From Oscillibacter faecalis_A (GTDB lineage: Bacteria; Bacillota; Clostridia; Oscillospirales; Oscillospiraceae), in the NCBI RefSeq assembly GCF_029218125.1, contig NZ_JARFXX010000001.1, forward strand, positions 372,001-436,000: 64,000 bases of DNA. Reading direction: 5' to 3'. The position numbers were made by a program, and so were the translations under genes. Below are positions 17,984-26,903 of the stretch, in pieces (positions within the stretch are counted from its first letter, which is position 1; each line of letters opens with the position of its first letter). Below the pieces are notes generated by a model. That model made no database searches and had not been told where the DNA came from. It saw nothing but the letters and a program-made list of their open reading frames with translations.

Positions 17984-19951
17984 TCAATAATCCAGATTGA
18001 CAGCGTACTTGGCCTGCCGCTCAATGAACTCCTTCCGGGGCTCCACCTTCTCACCCATGAGGATATTGAAGGTCTCGTCCGCCCGCACGGCGTCATCCAG
18101 CGTGATGCGGCGCAGTGTCCGCTTCTCCGGGTCCATGGTGGTCTCCCACAGCTCGTGGGGATTCATTTCGCCCAGGCCCTTGAACCGGGAAATATCGATC
18201 TTCACATTGGGATTGCCGCCCCGCAGCTCGGCGGAAATGGCGTCCCGTTCCTCTTCGCTGAAGGCCAGCCGGGTGGTCTTGCCCCGGCTCAGCTTGAACA
18301 GGGGAGGCACGGCGGAGTACACATAGCCCCGCTCAATTAAGGGCCGCATAAATCGGAAGAAGAACGTCAGCAGCAGCGTGCGGATATGGGCGCCGTCCAC
18401 ATCCGCATCGGCCATGATGATGATTTTATGGTACCGCAGCTTCGCCGCGTCAAACTCCTCGCCGATGCCGGCGCCCAGTGCCGTAATGACCGGCTGGAGC
18501 TTATCGTTGCCGTAAACCTTGTCCGCCCGGGCCTTTTCCACGTTCAGCATCTTGCCCCACAGGGGAAGGATTGCCTGAAAGCGTGAATCCCGTCCCTGGG
18601 TGGCGGAGCCGCCTGCGGAGTCGCCCTCCACGATATAGATTTCTGTCAGCTCCGGGTTATTTTCGTTGCAGTCCCGCAGCTTGTCCGGCATGGCCGCGCC
18701 GCCCAGCGCCGTTTTCCGGCGGATGGACTCTCTGGCCTTTTTCGCGGCCTCCCGGGCGCGGTTGGCAGTGAGGGCCTTGTCCAGAATCATCCGGCCCACC
18801 TGCGGGTTTTCCTCCAGAAAATCGTTGAGCTTTTCCGTCACGATTGCGTTGACCAGCGTGCGAATCTCGCTGTTGCCCAGCTTTGCCTTCGTCTGGCCCT
18901 CAAACTGGGCGTCCGTCAGCTTCACGGAAATCACGCAGGTCAGGCCCTCCCGGCAGTCCTCGCCGGAGACCTTTTCATCGTCCTTGAGCATTTTGATTTT
19001 CCGGCCGTAGTTATTCAGCACGGTAGTCAGCGCCCGCTTGAAGCCCTCCTCGTGCATACCGCCCTCCGGCGTGTGCACGTTGTTGGCGAATGAAAGGGTT
19101 GTTTCATTGTATCCATCGTTATACTGCAAGGCGATCTCCGCCATGGAATCGCCCTTCTGGCCGCTGACGTAAATGACCTCGTCATGGAGCGGCGTTTTCG
19201 TGCGGTTGAGATATTCCACAAATTCCCGAATGCCGCCCTTATAGTGCATGGAGTGATAGCGCTCCTCCTCCGGCTTGTCGGCAGAGGCCGCACGCTCGTC
19301 CGCAATGGTGATTCGCAGACCCGCGTTCAAAAACGCCTCCTCCCGCATCCGGGTATGGAGCGTATCGTAATTGTAAACCGTGTCCTCAAACATCTCCGGG
19401 TCGGGCTTGAATGTCACAGTGGTGCCGGTATGGTCCGTGGTACCCACCACGGTCATCGGCTCTGTCACATGGCCCCGGGCGAATTTCATCTCATAGATTT
19501 TCCCGTCCCGGTGCACCTGCACCGTCAGCCATTCGGACAGGGCGTTCACCACGCTGGCGCCCACACCATGGAGTCCGCCGGACACCTTATAGCCGCCTCC
19601 ACCGAACTTGCCGCCGGCATGGAGCACGGTGTATACCACCTCCAGCGCGGGCTTACCGGTCTGGGCCTGAATATCCACCGGGATGCCCCGGCCGTTATCC
19701 ACAACGGTGATGGTGTTGCCCTCGTTGATGGTCACGGAGATCTCCGTGCAGAAGCCGGCCAGCGCCTCGTCGATGGCGTTGTCCACGATCTCGTATACCA
19801 GATGATGCAATCCGGAGGTAGAGGTGGAGCCGATATACATACCCGGCCGCTTCCGCACGGCCTCCAGCCCCTCCAGCACCTGAATTTCCGATGCGTCATA
19901 CTCGTTGGCGGCGTCCACCGCCGTGGATTGCAGAATTTCGTTCTCTGCCAT
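17984..19951 (-). CDS. gyrB: DNA gyrase subunit B
   Basis: 655 residues, the short Gram-positive form. The GHKL ATPase domain shows EIVDNAIDEALAG and DNGRGIPVD, and the TOPRIM domain shows EGDSAGGSA and MADADVDGAHI. The usual PL(K/R)GK loop after AIL reads PLWGK, with Trp465 at the position of E. coli Lys447, a quinolone-region residue. The start is ATG 19951 (MAENEILQST), behind an AGGAGAA site; upstream in-frame codons lack support. It is followed by gyrA and preceded by remB. Confidence 0.98.
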   Translation of the reverse strand: MAENEILQSTAVDAANEYDASEIQVLEGLEAVRKRPGMYIGSTSTSGLHHLVYEIVDNAIDEALAGFCTEISVTINEGNTITVVDNGRGIPVDIQAQTGKPALEVVYTVLHAGGKFGGGGYKVSGGLHGVGASVVNALSEWLTVQVHRDGKIYEMKFARGHVTEPMTVVGTTDHTGTTVTFKPDPEMFEDTVYNYDTLHTRMREEAFLNAGLRITIADERAASADKPEEERYHSMHYKGGIREFVEYLNRTKTPLHDEVIYVSGQKGDSMAEIALQYNDGYNETTLSFANNVHTPEGGMHEEGFKRALTTVLNNYGRKIKMLKDDEKVSGEDCREGLTCVISVKLTDAQFEGQTKAKLGNSEIRTLVNAIVTEKLNDFLEENPQVGRMILDKALTANRAREAAKKARESIRRKTALGGAAMPDKLRDCNENNPELTEIYIVEGDSAGGSATQGRDSRFQAILPLWGKMLNVEKARADKVYGNDKLQPVITALGAGIGEEFDAAKLRYHKIIIMADADVDGAHIRTLLLTFFFRFMRPLIERGYVYSAVPPLFKLSRGKTTRLAFSEEERDAISAELRGGNPNVKIDISRFKGLGEMNPHELWETTMDPEKRTLRRITLDDAVRADETFNILMGEKVEPRKEFIERQAKYAVNLDY

Positions 19952-20080
19952 ACAGGTTCTCCTTTCGCGGCAGGGCATTAAGAGCCGGCCCGGAACCGTT
20001 TCCGGTCCGTTTCTTCATGCCCTGACTGAATGTGTTTCTGATTGAATGGAAACGGCGCTCTCCGCGCCGGGAAACTGCTT

Positions 20081-20347
20081 TTAAAGTACCGGCTTTTCAC
20101 TCTCCGCCCGGTTTTTCAGGGTAGAGGTGTTGAGCTGGCTCAGATATACGATTTGGGCGTGGTAAGGGTGGTCGCACACCACAAAGGATTTCGGCAGCTC
20201 ACCGGACACGTCCAGCACCACGCCCTCCCGCTCTGCCCGGGCCAGATAGTCCCGGGTCCTTTTTTCATAGCTGCATTTGTCCAAATCAAAAATACCGATG
20301 ATGCGCCGCTCCGGCACGATCTCGTTTTGTCCTAAATGCAAATACAT
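20081..20347 (-). CDS. remB: DUF370 regulator RemB/YaaB
   Basis: 88 residues. The N-terminal MYLHLGQNEIVPERRIIGIFDLDKCS matches the DUF370 family (RemA/RemB). In Bacillus these are DNA-binding or associated regulators of matrix genes, and yaaB (remB) sits between recF and gyrB, which is the position kept here. The exact target in this organism is unknown. It is 9 bp downstream of a small membrane protein gene and about 130 bp before gyrB. Confidence 0.88.
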   Translation of the reverse strand: MYLHLGQNEIVPERRIIGIFDLDKCSYEKRTRDYLARAEREGVVLDVSGELPKSFVVCDHPYHAQIVYLSQLNTSTLKNRAESEKPVL

Positions 20348-20356
20348 CGGCGTCCC

Positions 20357-20674
20357 TCAGAACAACAAAGAAAGCAGCCACCGCAGCAGGTGCACCGCGC
20401 ACCGTCCTACCAGCAGCACTGCGCCGTACAGACACCCGAAAATCAGCATCAGCGTCAGAGGCACCGCGCCGAATACGGCTCCCAGCACACCTAAAACCAC
20501 CATTCCCAGTACGCCGGGCAGCCATAAAAGCCACTTCACCGTCTGGAACACAAAGCCAAACAGCAGCTCCGCGATGAATGCCAGACCCAATAATCCAAAT
20601 AATACCGTCAGCACCGTTCCGGCTACCGTCCCAAAAACGGCCACTGCCGGCAGCACCAATAAAGCATGAAACAT
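20357..20674 (-). CDS. Small glycine-rich multi-pass membrane protein
   Basis: 105 residues, almost entirely hydrophobic, with about three to four membrane segments and many Gly residues (VLGMVVLGVLGAVFGAVPL). I do not recognise the family. It is close to remB (9 bp) and downstream of another small membrane gene, in the segment that separates recF from remB. It may be a real small inner-membrane protein, but homology cannot be judged here. Confidence 0.55.
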   Translation of the reverse strand: MFHALLVLPAVAVFGTVAGTVLTVLFGLLGLAFIAELLFGFVFQTVKWLLWLPGVLGMVVLGVLGAVFGAVPLTLMLIFGCLYGAVLLVGRCAVHLLRWLLSLLF

Positions 20675-20729
20675 AAGTTACCTCCCGCGGCGCGCCTTGT
20701 CTGCGCCGCATACGCCCATTATAAAACGC

Positions 20730-20891
20730 TTATTTCGATTCCTCGCCGCTGTTCCAGTAGACCACCAGCGCACCGAAAAGGCCCGCAATAATACCAAGCC
20801 CGGTGATGCCGAGGACATCCAACTGCTCGCCCGCCAGCGTAAGCAGGATTCCCAGCAGAAGCAGGGCAATGCCGTTAAGCTGATTTTTCAT
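20730..20891 (-). CDS. Small membrane protein (53 aa)
   Basis: 53 residues starting MKNQLNGIALLLLGILLTLAG with a second hydrophobic segment and the end NSGEESK. The ATG at 20891 has an excellent ribosome site (GAAAGGAG, 7 bp). The promoter region upstream (about 20944-20975) shares a CCGWTTTGGTRTATTAGA-like block with the promoter of the 53-aa gene at 36008-36169, so both may answer to the same XRE-type repressor. No family is recognised. Confidence 0.6.
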   Translation of the reverse strand: MKNQLNGIALLLLGILLTLAGEQLDVLGITGLGIIAGLFGALVVYWNSGEESK

Positions 20892-20943
20892 CTGAAGCTC
20901 CTTTCAAAAGCGCGGCATTTCACCGCAGAGATACACCTACATT

Positions 20944-20975
20944 TTCTTATCTCTAATACACCAAATCGGTGTGAA
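20944..20975 (-). promoter_or_regulatory. Operator-like dyad upstream of small membrane gene
   Basis: ACACCAAATCGGTGT (20958-20972) is a perfect 5-bp inverted repeat within a block that on the minus strand reads ACCGATTTGGTGTATTAGAG. It matches the promoter-operator next to the XRE gene at 36.2 kb at nearly every position, including the presumed -10 area TATTAG. Confidence 0.5.
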
Positions 20976-21725
20976 GATGTGCGGCTATGTCGCACCGCAT
21001 TGCACCCCCCATTCTCTTTTCGGCAAGACCGAAAAGAAAATGGGCCGTGTACGGTGGAAAAGAAAAAATGTTATATCCAAACTTGCACCGCTGTGCAAGT
21101 TTGGGAAATACGGTTCTTAACTGTTCTGCTCAAATAATTGTTTTCCCTTACGTAGCACGGGCGCAGTGTATACAAACTCCAAACTTGTACCCCGTGCCGA
21201 CATGCTGCAAACAGGACACCCTTTTCTCCTCTTTCCGCTGCCGCTGATATACATTTGCAGAAAACAATTTTGTTTTAGAACCATCCAGCGCTTAGCGAAG
21301 CGAAAAACTGTGCCGAAGCAAATCCGCTTCTCCACCTTAATTTTCAACCGCATTTCAAAATGCCCATCAGCGGCAGCGGAAATAGAAGTTAAAAGTGTAC
21401 TCTTTGCATTCTGCTTTACCTCCGCACCACTAAATGCGGGTACGCCTCCTCGCGGAACATTTACCGGCGCAGCCGACAGGAGACTTCAGGTTTGGTCGGC
21501 AGTCCGTACCAATCAGCCCCCCGTTTCGGATGAGTTGACACTCTTGTGTCAACTCATCCTCAAACGTTTTTTCTTTTGTACCGTGTCCGGCACAGAAGGT
21601 GAATTGCCCCAAAGGGGCAAGAGAAGCCCCTCTGGAGGGTTTTCTTTTTGGCAAGGCAAAAAGAAAATGTGGGGGACATTCCACGCGGCAAAGCCGCGTT
21701 TCTCGCAGCAACTGCTATATTTTAC
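20976..21725. repeat. Composite repeat island 1
   Basis: No credible gene in ~750 bp. The island holds modules that recur at 35.5, 41.4-42.2 and 56.4-57.1 kb: a TTTTCTTTT-type hairpin at 21011-21041 and again at 21640-21667; CCAAACTTGCAC/GTGCAAGTTTGG at 21077-21104; GGATGAGTTGAC/GTCAACTCATCC at 21528-21559; and CAGCGGCAGCGGAAA-type segments near 21370. It separates recF from remB, which are neighbours in Bacillus. Confidence 0.8.
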
Positions 21726-21729
21726 AAAA

Positions 21730-21990
21730 TCAAAATATCCCGTCCCTTATTTGCCCCGCAATATCAATAATTTTTAAGATCATAAGAATCCACCATACCG
21801 CTTTTTCTCCCCATGTTTCCTTCTTGTCTGTAACCAAAAGAATGCAAAAAAACACAAAGAGAAGATTGATAATAAAAGATATCCATTCCTGCCTTTTTAC
21901 AATATATAGGATAAACAGACCAATCATAGCCGCCCACAATATGATCTTTACGATTCCAATTCCGGTCGGCTTCTTAAACTTTAATTTCAT
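21730..21990 (-). CDS. Small three-segment membrane protein
   Basis: 86 residues, with an N-terminal KLKFKKPTG cap and three hydrophobic segments. The ATG at 21990 follows AAAGGA. It is noticeably more AT-rich than its neighbours, as are the flanking 200 bp, which suggests acquired DNA. It lies just downstream of a second copy of the recF 3' end, so it may belong to the inserted segment. The family is not recognised. Confidence 0.5.
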   Translation of the reverse strand: MKLKFKKPTGIGIVKIILWAAMIGLFILYIVKRQEWISFIINLLFVFFCILLVTDKKETWGEKAVWWILMILKIIDIAGQIRDGIF

Positions 21991-22029
21991 TTCATGGTCC
22001 TTTCTATCAAAGGCAACTATGCTTGAATG

Positions 22030-22101
22030 CTCCCGTTTCTCACATGGAATATCCTTCCACCCAGTAATTGCGGCAGTCGGTCATCCTCGCAGCAGGTGAT
22101 A
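22030..22101 (-). pseudogene. Second copy of the recF 3' end
   Basis: 72 bp that match the 3' end of recF (22186-22257). The first 47 bp in coding order are identical; the last 25 carry four changes, all synonymous up to the stop region. The reading frame of this outer copy ends ...FHVRNGSIQA and stops with TAG, whereas the recF in use ends ...FHVRNGSIG with TGA. The 84 bp in between contain a CGCCGC/GCGGCG hairpin. Confidence 0.85.
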
Positions 22102-22175
22102 CGCCGCGTTGCGGCGCGGCGATTAAAAACGCACTGACGTGCGGCTCCTATCGCTCCGCTCAGTCGCGGTGTTTA

Positions 22176-23276
22176 TCACCCGATACTTCCGTTCCTTACA
22201 TGAAATATCCTTCCACCCAGTAATTGCGGCAGTCGGTCATCCTCGCAGCAGGTGATAAACACCTGCCCACCCCGGATGCGGTTCAGTACAAACTCCTGCC
22301 GCCGGGGGTCCAGCTCCGAGAGCACATCGTCCAGCAGCAGCACCGGATACTCCCCTGTGTCCTGCTGAAAGATCTCCCGGGCGGCCAACTTCAGACTCAG
22401 CGCCGCCGTGCGGGTCTGCCCCTGTGAGGCAAAGCTCTTGGCGCTCCGTCCATCAATCTCCACGGATAAATCATCCTTGTGCGGCCCGGACAGGCATTGC
22501 CGGCTGGCGATCTCCGCCGCCCGATGAGCTTCCTGATGTTCTAAAAGCTGACGGTAAATAACCTGCGGCCCTGCCTCCGGGTCCGTGACCGTGGACACTG
22601 TTTCGTATTTCAATGTGAGCTGCTCCCGGTTCCCGGAAAAATCTCCATGAATGGCCGGGGCTGTCTGGCACAGCCGCTTGATGAAATGCGCCCGGTAATG
22701 AATCAGCAGCGCTCCCGCCTTGGCCATGCCCATAGAAAATTCATCCAGCGCGTCCAGCAGGGAGGGCTTCTCCTCGCTGTCCCGCAGAATGCGAATCTTG
22801 TGCTCGTGGAGCCGTTTATATTCCGCCAGCGCCAGCGCGTACCGGGGCCGGAGCTGTGAGATGCATTCATCCAGAAAGCTCCGCCTTGCGGCCGCGCCCT
22901 CCCGAATTAAATACAGATCCTCCGGGCAGAACAGCACACTTTGAAAAATACCGGCCAGCTCGCCGCCGTTTTTTAGCTTCACGCCGTTGGACCGCAGAAC
23001 CCGTCGGGCGCCCCGGTGCAGCTCCGCTTCCAATATAAATTCCCGTTCCCGGGAAAAGACCGTCCCCTTTAAAAAGGCATGGTCCACGCCGAACCCGATG
23101 AGCTCCTTATCATACCTTGCCCGGTGACTGACGCCAGAGAGGTACGCCACCGCCTCCAACAAATTCGTTTTTCCCTGGGCGTTATCGCCGTAGATCACAT
23201 TGATATTGGGGTCAAACACAGCGTCCAGATGGACATAATTTCGGAAAAAATCCAGACTTAACGCGTCAATCCGCAT
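22176..23276 (-). CDS. recF: DNA replication/repair protein RecF
   Basis: 366 residues, normal for RecF, an SMC-like ATPase that helps load RecA at gaps. Walker A GDNAQGKTN is at residues 30-38, the ABC signature SGPHKDDL and the Walker B/D-loop LLLDDVLSELD are in place. The ATG at 23276 overlaps the end of the upstream S4-domain gene by 11 bp. Its C-terminus appears to have been rebuilt: a second, synonymously different copy of the last codons lies 84 bp downstream. Confidence 0.97.
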   Translation of the reverse strand: MRIDALSLDFFRNYVHLDAVFDPNINVIYGDNAQGKTNLLEAVAYLSGVSHRARYDKELIGFGVDHAFLKGTVFSREREFILEAELHRGARRVLRSNGVKLKNGGELAGIFQSVLFCPEDLYLIREGAAARRSFLDECISQLRPRYALALAEYKRLHEHKIRILRDSEEKPSLLDALDEFSMGMAKAGALLIHYRAHFIKRLCQTAPAIHGDFSGNREQLTLKYETVSTVTDPEAGPQVIYRQLLEHQEAHRAAEIASRQCLSGPHKDDLSVEIDGRSAKSFASQGQTRTAALSLKLAAREIFQQDTGEYPVLLLDDVLSELDPRRQEFVLNRIRGGQVFITCCEDDRLPQLLGGRIFHVRNGSIG

Positions 23277-23481
23277 AAGCCGCCGCGTATTCCTCGCCCC
23301 GGAACGTCACTGTATCGCCGGGGCGCAGCTTCTTGCCCCGCATGGTGCACACCTCGCCGTTGACTTTTACCTCGCCGCCCTGGATGCACTCCTTGGCCTC
23401 GCCGCCGGTCTCCACGGCGTTTGCCAGCTTCAAAAGGTCCTGCAGCTTGATATATTCCGTTGTAATGGTCATTGTTTTCAT
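23266..23481 (-). CDS. yaaA: S4-domain RNA-binding protein YaaA
   Basis: 71 residues. The S4 fold is clear: IKLQDLLKLANAVETGGEAKECIQGGEVKVNGE followed by KLRPGDTVTF. In Bacillus yaaA lies between dnaN and recF, as here, and is linked to large-subunit ribosome assembly. It begins 6 bp after the dnaN stop and overlaps the recF start by 11 bp, so dnaN-yaaA-recF is one unit. Confidence 0.9.
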   Translation of the reverse strand: MKTMTITTEYIKLQDLLKLANAVETGGEAKECIQGGEVKVNGEVCTMRGKKLRPGDTVTFRGEEYAAAYAD

Positions 23482-23487
23482 GTTCGT

Positions 23488-24603
23488 TTACTCCGCGCTC
23501 TTCAGCCGTACAGGCAATACCATATAAAGGAAGTTTTCCTCGCCCTCCACGGGGACGATGATGGCAGGGGAGACCCCCGTATTCAGTTCGATCTTCACCT
23601 TGTCCGCCGGGGCGTACCGCAGCGCCTCCATCAGATAGCGGTTATTGAAGCCGATCTCAAGCTTGTTTCCGTCGCCGCTGACACGGCACACATCCTTGGC
23701 CTCGCCGTTGCCGGTCTTGGCGGAAAGCATCACCTTATCATGGTCAAAGAGGCACCGCACCGGGCTTTTCAGCTTGTCGGAGATGACGACGGACACACGG
23801 TCGATGCTCTCAATAAGCGCCTTGGTCTCTGCCACGATCTGAATGGGATTCTTCCGAGGAATCGCATTCTTATAATCCAGGAACTCACCCTCCAGCCGGC
23901 GGCAGATCAGCTGGGTATCACCAATTTCAAATAGGATATGCCGCTTACCCAGCGTCACCGTCACCAGATCCTCCGTATCGCCGCAGATGCTCTTGACCTC
24001 GTTGAGTGCGGAGCCGGGGCAGACGAAGGAGAACGCGCCGCCCTCCAGCTTTTCCAGCTTCTCCCGCCGGAAGGCCAAACGGAACCCGTCCACCGCCACC
24101 ATGTTCAGGCACATATTTTCAATTTCAAACAGCGCGCCGGTGTGCACCGGGCGGCTCTCGTTGGTGGAAACCGCAAAGGCCACCTCCTCGATCATCCGCC
24201 GCAGCACACTTTGCTTCATGGACACCGCGTATTCGTCCTCCACCTCCGGCAGCTCCGGGTAATCCGCGGCGGAAAGGCCGAGAATATCAAAATCCGCGTC
24301 GCCGCAGGAAACGTGGACCATCATTTTCTCGTCGGCGGTAAACGTGATCATATCATCCGGCATCCGGCGGATAATATCACCGAACAGACGGGCATTGAGC
24401 ACAATGTCGCCGCCCTCTACCACGTTGGCGAACACGTTGGTGCGGATGCCGGTCTGCATATTGTAGCCGGAGATGGTCAACTGCTGGTCGGCGTGAATCA
24501 GCAGTCCCTCCAGCGCGGGAATGGAGCTTTTCTGGGCCACGGCGCGGCTGGTAACGGCGATGGCATTTTGCAGGAATACCTTTTCACAAGAAAATTTGAT
24601 CAT
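23488..24603 (-). CDS. dnaN: DNA polymerase III beta subunit (sliding clamp)
   Basis: 371 residues, the usual clamp length with three repeated domains. It tethers DNA polymerase III to DNA as a dimeric ring. Typical features are the N-terminal MIKFSCEKVFLQNAI, the ESRPVHTGALFEIE domain 2 block and the C-terminal FLYMVLPVRL. The ATG at 24603 follows AAAGGA. It is downstream of dnaA across the AT-rich gap that looks like oriC. Confidence 0.98.
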   Translation of the reverse strand: MIKFSCEKVFLQNAIAVTSRAVAQKSSIPALEGLLIHADQQLTISGYNMQTGIRTNVFANVVEGGDIVLNARLFGDIIRRMPDDMITFTADEKMMVHVSCGDADFDILGLSAADYPELPEVEDEYAVSMKQSVLRRMIEEVAFAVSTNESRPVHTGALFEIENMCLNMVAVDGFRLAFRREKLEKLEGGAFSFVCPGSALNEVKSICGDTEDLVTVTLGKRHILFEIGDTQLICRRLEGEFLDYKNAIPRKNPIQIVAETKALIESIDRVSVVISDKLKSPVRCLFDHDKVMLSAKTGNGEAKDVCRVSGDGNKLEIGFNNRYLMEALRYAPADKVKIELNTGVSPAIIVPVEGEENFLYMVLPVRLKSAE

Positions 24604-24952
24604 AGAGACCGCTTCCTTTCTGTTTGCAATTTCGGATGCCCGCCCCTATCGGACGGAGTTCCGGGGAATCCACCGACGCAGAATCGGGACCGCGAGAACC
24701 GCCGTTGCGGCCCGCCCTGAATCCGGCAAAAAATTTGAAAAATGTCTTTTAAAATAAAAAAACAAATTTTTTTAGTACAAGTATACGTAGGGTATCAAAA
24801 CTGTGGATATCTCTCTTTCCGTCAGGTTTTTCAATGGTTTCCTCTCCCGCCCCTTTTGTGGAAAACAAAGAAAAAACAGGCAGCTCTTTCCACGGCTCCA
24901 ACTTTTCAACACAGTACTTTTCCTTTTCCACATAAAAACCGTGGAAAACCGA
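24604..24952. other. Candidate oriC in the dnaA-dnaN gap
   Basis: About 350 bp without a gene. DnaA-box-like sequences are TGTGGATAT (24802-24810), TGTGGAAAA (24857-24865), TTTCCACGG (24887-24895), TTTTCCACA (24924-24932) and CGTGGAAAA (24940-24948). An AT-rich stretch at about 24733-24780 (AAAATAAAAAAACAAATTTT) is a good unwinding element. The position between dnaA and dnaN is the usual one in Firmicutes. The dnaN promoter should also lie here. Confidence 0.75.
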
Positions 24953-26269
24953 TCAGCTTCGGTTATTGATATTTGCCTTGATTTCCTTCACAGTTTCGGC
25001 AAAGGCGGGGTCCGTTTTCATCTGCTTTTCCACCTGCTTTAAAGAGTAAAGCACCGTGGAATGGTCGCGGTTGTCAAACACCTTGCCGATATCCACCACC
25101 GACAGCTTTGTGATGCTGCGGATGAGGTACATGGCGATCTGGCGGGCAGCCACTGCGTCCTTCACCCGCTGCTGGCCACAGATGACCTCTTTATCCACGC
25201 CATAGTATTTGCTGATGTAGTCAAGAATGTTGTCCGGCGTGGGGATATACTCCCGGCTGCTCTTGATAATATCCTGCATGGCCCGGGTCACGGTTTCCTC
25301 GTCGGCCTCGCTGCCAAGCAGGTCCTTGTAGGCCAGAATTTTATTGACCGTACCCTCCAGCTGCCGGACGTTGGAGGTGACATTTTCGGCAATGTAGCTT
25401 GCAATTTTATCCGGCAGGTCCATGCCGAGAGCCGCCGCCTTGTTTTTCACGATGGCCAGCCGTGTTTCCAGATCGGGGGGCGTCACATCTGCCAAAAGGC
25501 CCCATTCAAACCTTGTCCGCAACCGATCGTCCAGCAGCGTCATTTCAGAGGGCGGACGGTCCGAGGTCAGTACGATCTGCTTGCCGGACTCATAGAGGTT
25601 ATTGAACGTATGGAAGAATTCGTTCTGTACCTGCTCCTTGCCGGCTACGAACTGCACATCGTCCACCAGCAGCAGGTCCGCTTCCCGATATTTGGCACGG
25701 AACTCGCTGCCCCGGCCGGCACGGATCAGCTCGATGAATTCGTTGATGAAATCGTCGCCCTTGATGTAGACGATCTTGGCGTTTTGATCGTTCCGGCGGA
25801 TAACGTTGGCAATGGCATAGAGCAGATGAGTCTTACCAAGGCCGGAATCTCCGTAGATCAGCAGGGGGTTATAGTTCTGAGCCGGGTGCTCCGCCACAGC
25901 TTGCGAGGCGGCGTAGGCCAGCTTGTTGCTGGGGCCTACCACGAAGGTATCAAAGGTAAACTCTGCGGAGGTAAACCGCTCGCTCTGGTGCTTGGGGGCA
26001 TTGCCCTGAAATTCGGCAAGGCCCTTTTCATCTAAGATTTCCACCTCAAATTCTATGGAGAAAATATCCTGCAGGGCGGCCTTGATGTTTTTCAGGAACA
26101 GGGATTCGATATATCGTTTCTTGAAGTCGTTGGGGCAGTAGAGCAGGAAGGTATTCTCACGGATGTCCACTGCCGACAGCTCATCAAACCATGTGGCAAT
26201 GGTGGTCTCCGAGAGGTCCTTCTTTAGCTGCTGCAGGACATTTGCCCATACGTCAGCGACGGAATTCAA
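24953..26269 (-). CDS. dnaA: Chromosomal replication initiator DnaA
   Basis: 438 residues. Domain I (1-85), a short linker, then the AAA+ domain with Walker A GDSGLGKTH (about 143) and Walker B LLLVDDVQF, and domain IV ending with the DNA-binding signature DHSTVLYSLKQVEKQ. It binds DnaA boxes and melts oriC. The start codon is TTG (26269), behind GAGGTG; the sequence MNSVADVWANVLQQLKK is the expected N-terminus. It reads away from rpmH and is followed by dnaN. Confidence 0.98.
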   Translation of the reverse strand: MNSVADVWANVLQQLKKDLSETTIATWFDELSAVDIRENTFLLYCPNDFKKRYIESLFLKNIKAALQDIFSIEFEVEILDEKGLAEFQGNAPKHQSERFTSAEFTFDTFVVGPSNKLAYAASQAVAEHPAQNYNPLLIYGDSGLGKTHLLYAIANVIRRNDQNAKIVYIKGDDFINEFIELIRAGRGSEFRAKYREADLLLVDDVQFVAGKEQVQNEFFHTFNNLYESGKQIVLTSDRPPSEMTLLDDRLRTRFEWGLLADVTPPDLETRLAIVKNKAAALGMDLPDKIASYIAENVTSNVRQLEGTVNKILAYKDLLGSEADEETVTRAMQDIIKSSREYIPTPDNILDYISKYYGVDKEVICGQQRVKDAVAARQIAMYLIRSITKLSVVDIGKVFDNRDHSTVLYSLKQVEKQMKTDPAFAETVKEIKANINNRS

Positions 26270-26315
26270 ATCAGAACACCTCTCTTTTTATTTCGGACAA
26301 AAATATACCTCATAC

Positions 26316-26344
26316 ATTATACCAGAAAACGCCGTTTCAGGCAA
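26316..26344 (-). promoter_or_regulatory. dnaA promoter
   Basis: On the minus strand TTGCCT (26344-26339) and TATAAT (26321-26316) are spaced by 17 bp, about 50 bp upstream of the dnaA TTG start. Confidence 0.75.
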
Positions 26345-26634
26345 CACCTCTTCTAAATTAAAAATCCAAAAAGCAAACAGATATGAAGAAACAAAATGTG
26401 GGTATCTCCGGCAAAAATGCCACAACATCTTCCAAAAAGAAACGAAAAGAGGGCGAAATAAAGAAAAATTTCAGCAAATTACAACTTATTCTTGACAGAA
26501 AGTAAAAAAGTCTGTATACTATTCGGTGCGTCATAAGCTGGCGCACTGAACTGCTTACTGCGCCGCCGTATCCCGGCGGTGTCGAGTAAATGCCGCCGCA
26601 AGGCGGACGGAAATCTGACAGGAGGTGTCTCAAC
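26345..26634. other. dnaA-rpmH divergent region
   Basis: AT-rich, ~290 bp, without a gene. It holds the rpmH promoter, and a hairpin GCGCCGCCG..CGGCGG near 26560-26580 in the rpmH leader. Possible weak DnaA boxes (TGTGGGTAT near 26397) are not convincing. In some Firmicutes this region is part of a bipartite origin. Confidence 0.4.
26492..26520 (+). promoter_or_regulatory. rpmH operon promoter
   Basis: A consensus-like promoter: TTGACA (26492-26497), 17-bp spacer, TATACT (26515-26520). It gives a leader of about 110 nt before rpmH. Confidence 0.88.
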
Positions 26635-26775
26635 ATGGCAACGAAACGTACCTATCAGCCCAAGAAGCTCCATGGCCAGAAGGTCCACGGCTTCCGCAAG
26701 AGAATGGCGACCGCTAACGGCCGCAAGGTCCTCTCCCGCCGCCGCGCCAAGGGCCGTGCCCGCCTGAGCTACTAA
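26635..26775 (+). CDS. rpmH: 50S ribosomal protein L34
   Basis: 46 residues, MATKRTYQPKKLHGQKVHGF..., the nearly invariant L34 sequence (usually 44-46 residues). The ATG at 26635 follows GGAGGTG. A stem-loop with AGGGACGG/CCGTCCCT arms (about 26816-26850) separates it from rnpA and may adjust the large expression difference between the two. Confidence 0.97.
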   Translation: MATKRTYQPKKLHGQKVHGFRKRMATANGRKVLSRRRAKGRARLSY

Positions 26776-26903
26776 GAGGCTCAATGCGCGGGAGACACCT
26801 GAACAATGTCCTTTAGGGACGGTGGGACTGTGAGCGTCCTCCGTCCCTTAGGTTGTATCTATTATATCTGGACTGCGTTCAGGCGGAAAGGACAGGGAAA
26901 AGC

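Noticed and set aside
15504..17990. 828-codon plus-strand frame opposite gyrA
   Set aside because: It is the antisense of a clear, full-length gyrA in a GC-rich genome; the His/Leu-rich product matches no family.
21166..21777. 203-codon plus-strand frame in repeat island 1
   Set aside because: It is made of hairpin repeats that recur elsewhere in both orientations; no protein-like pattern.
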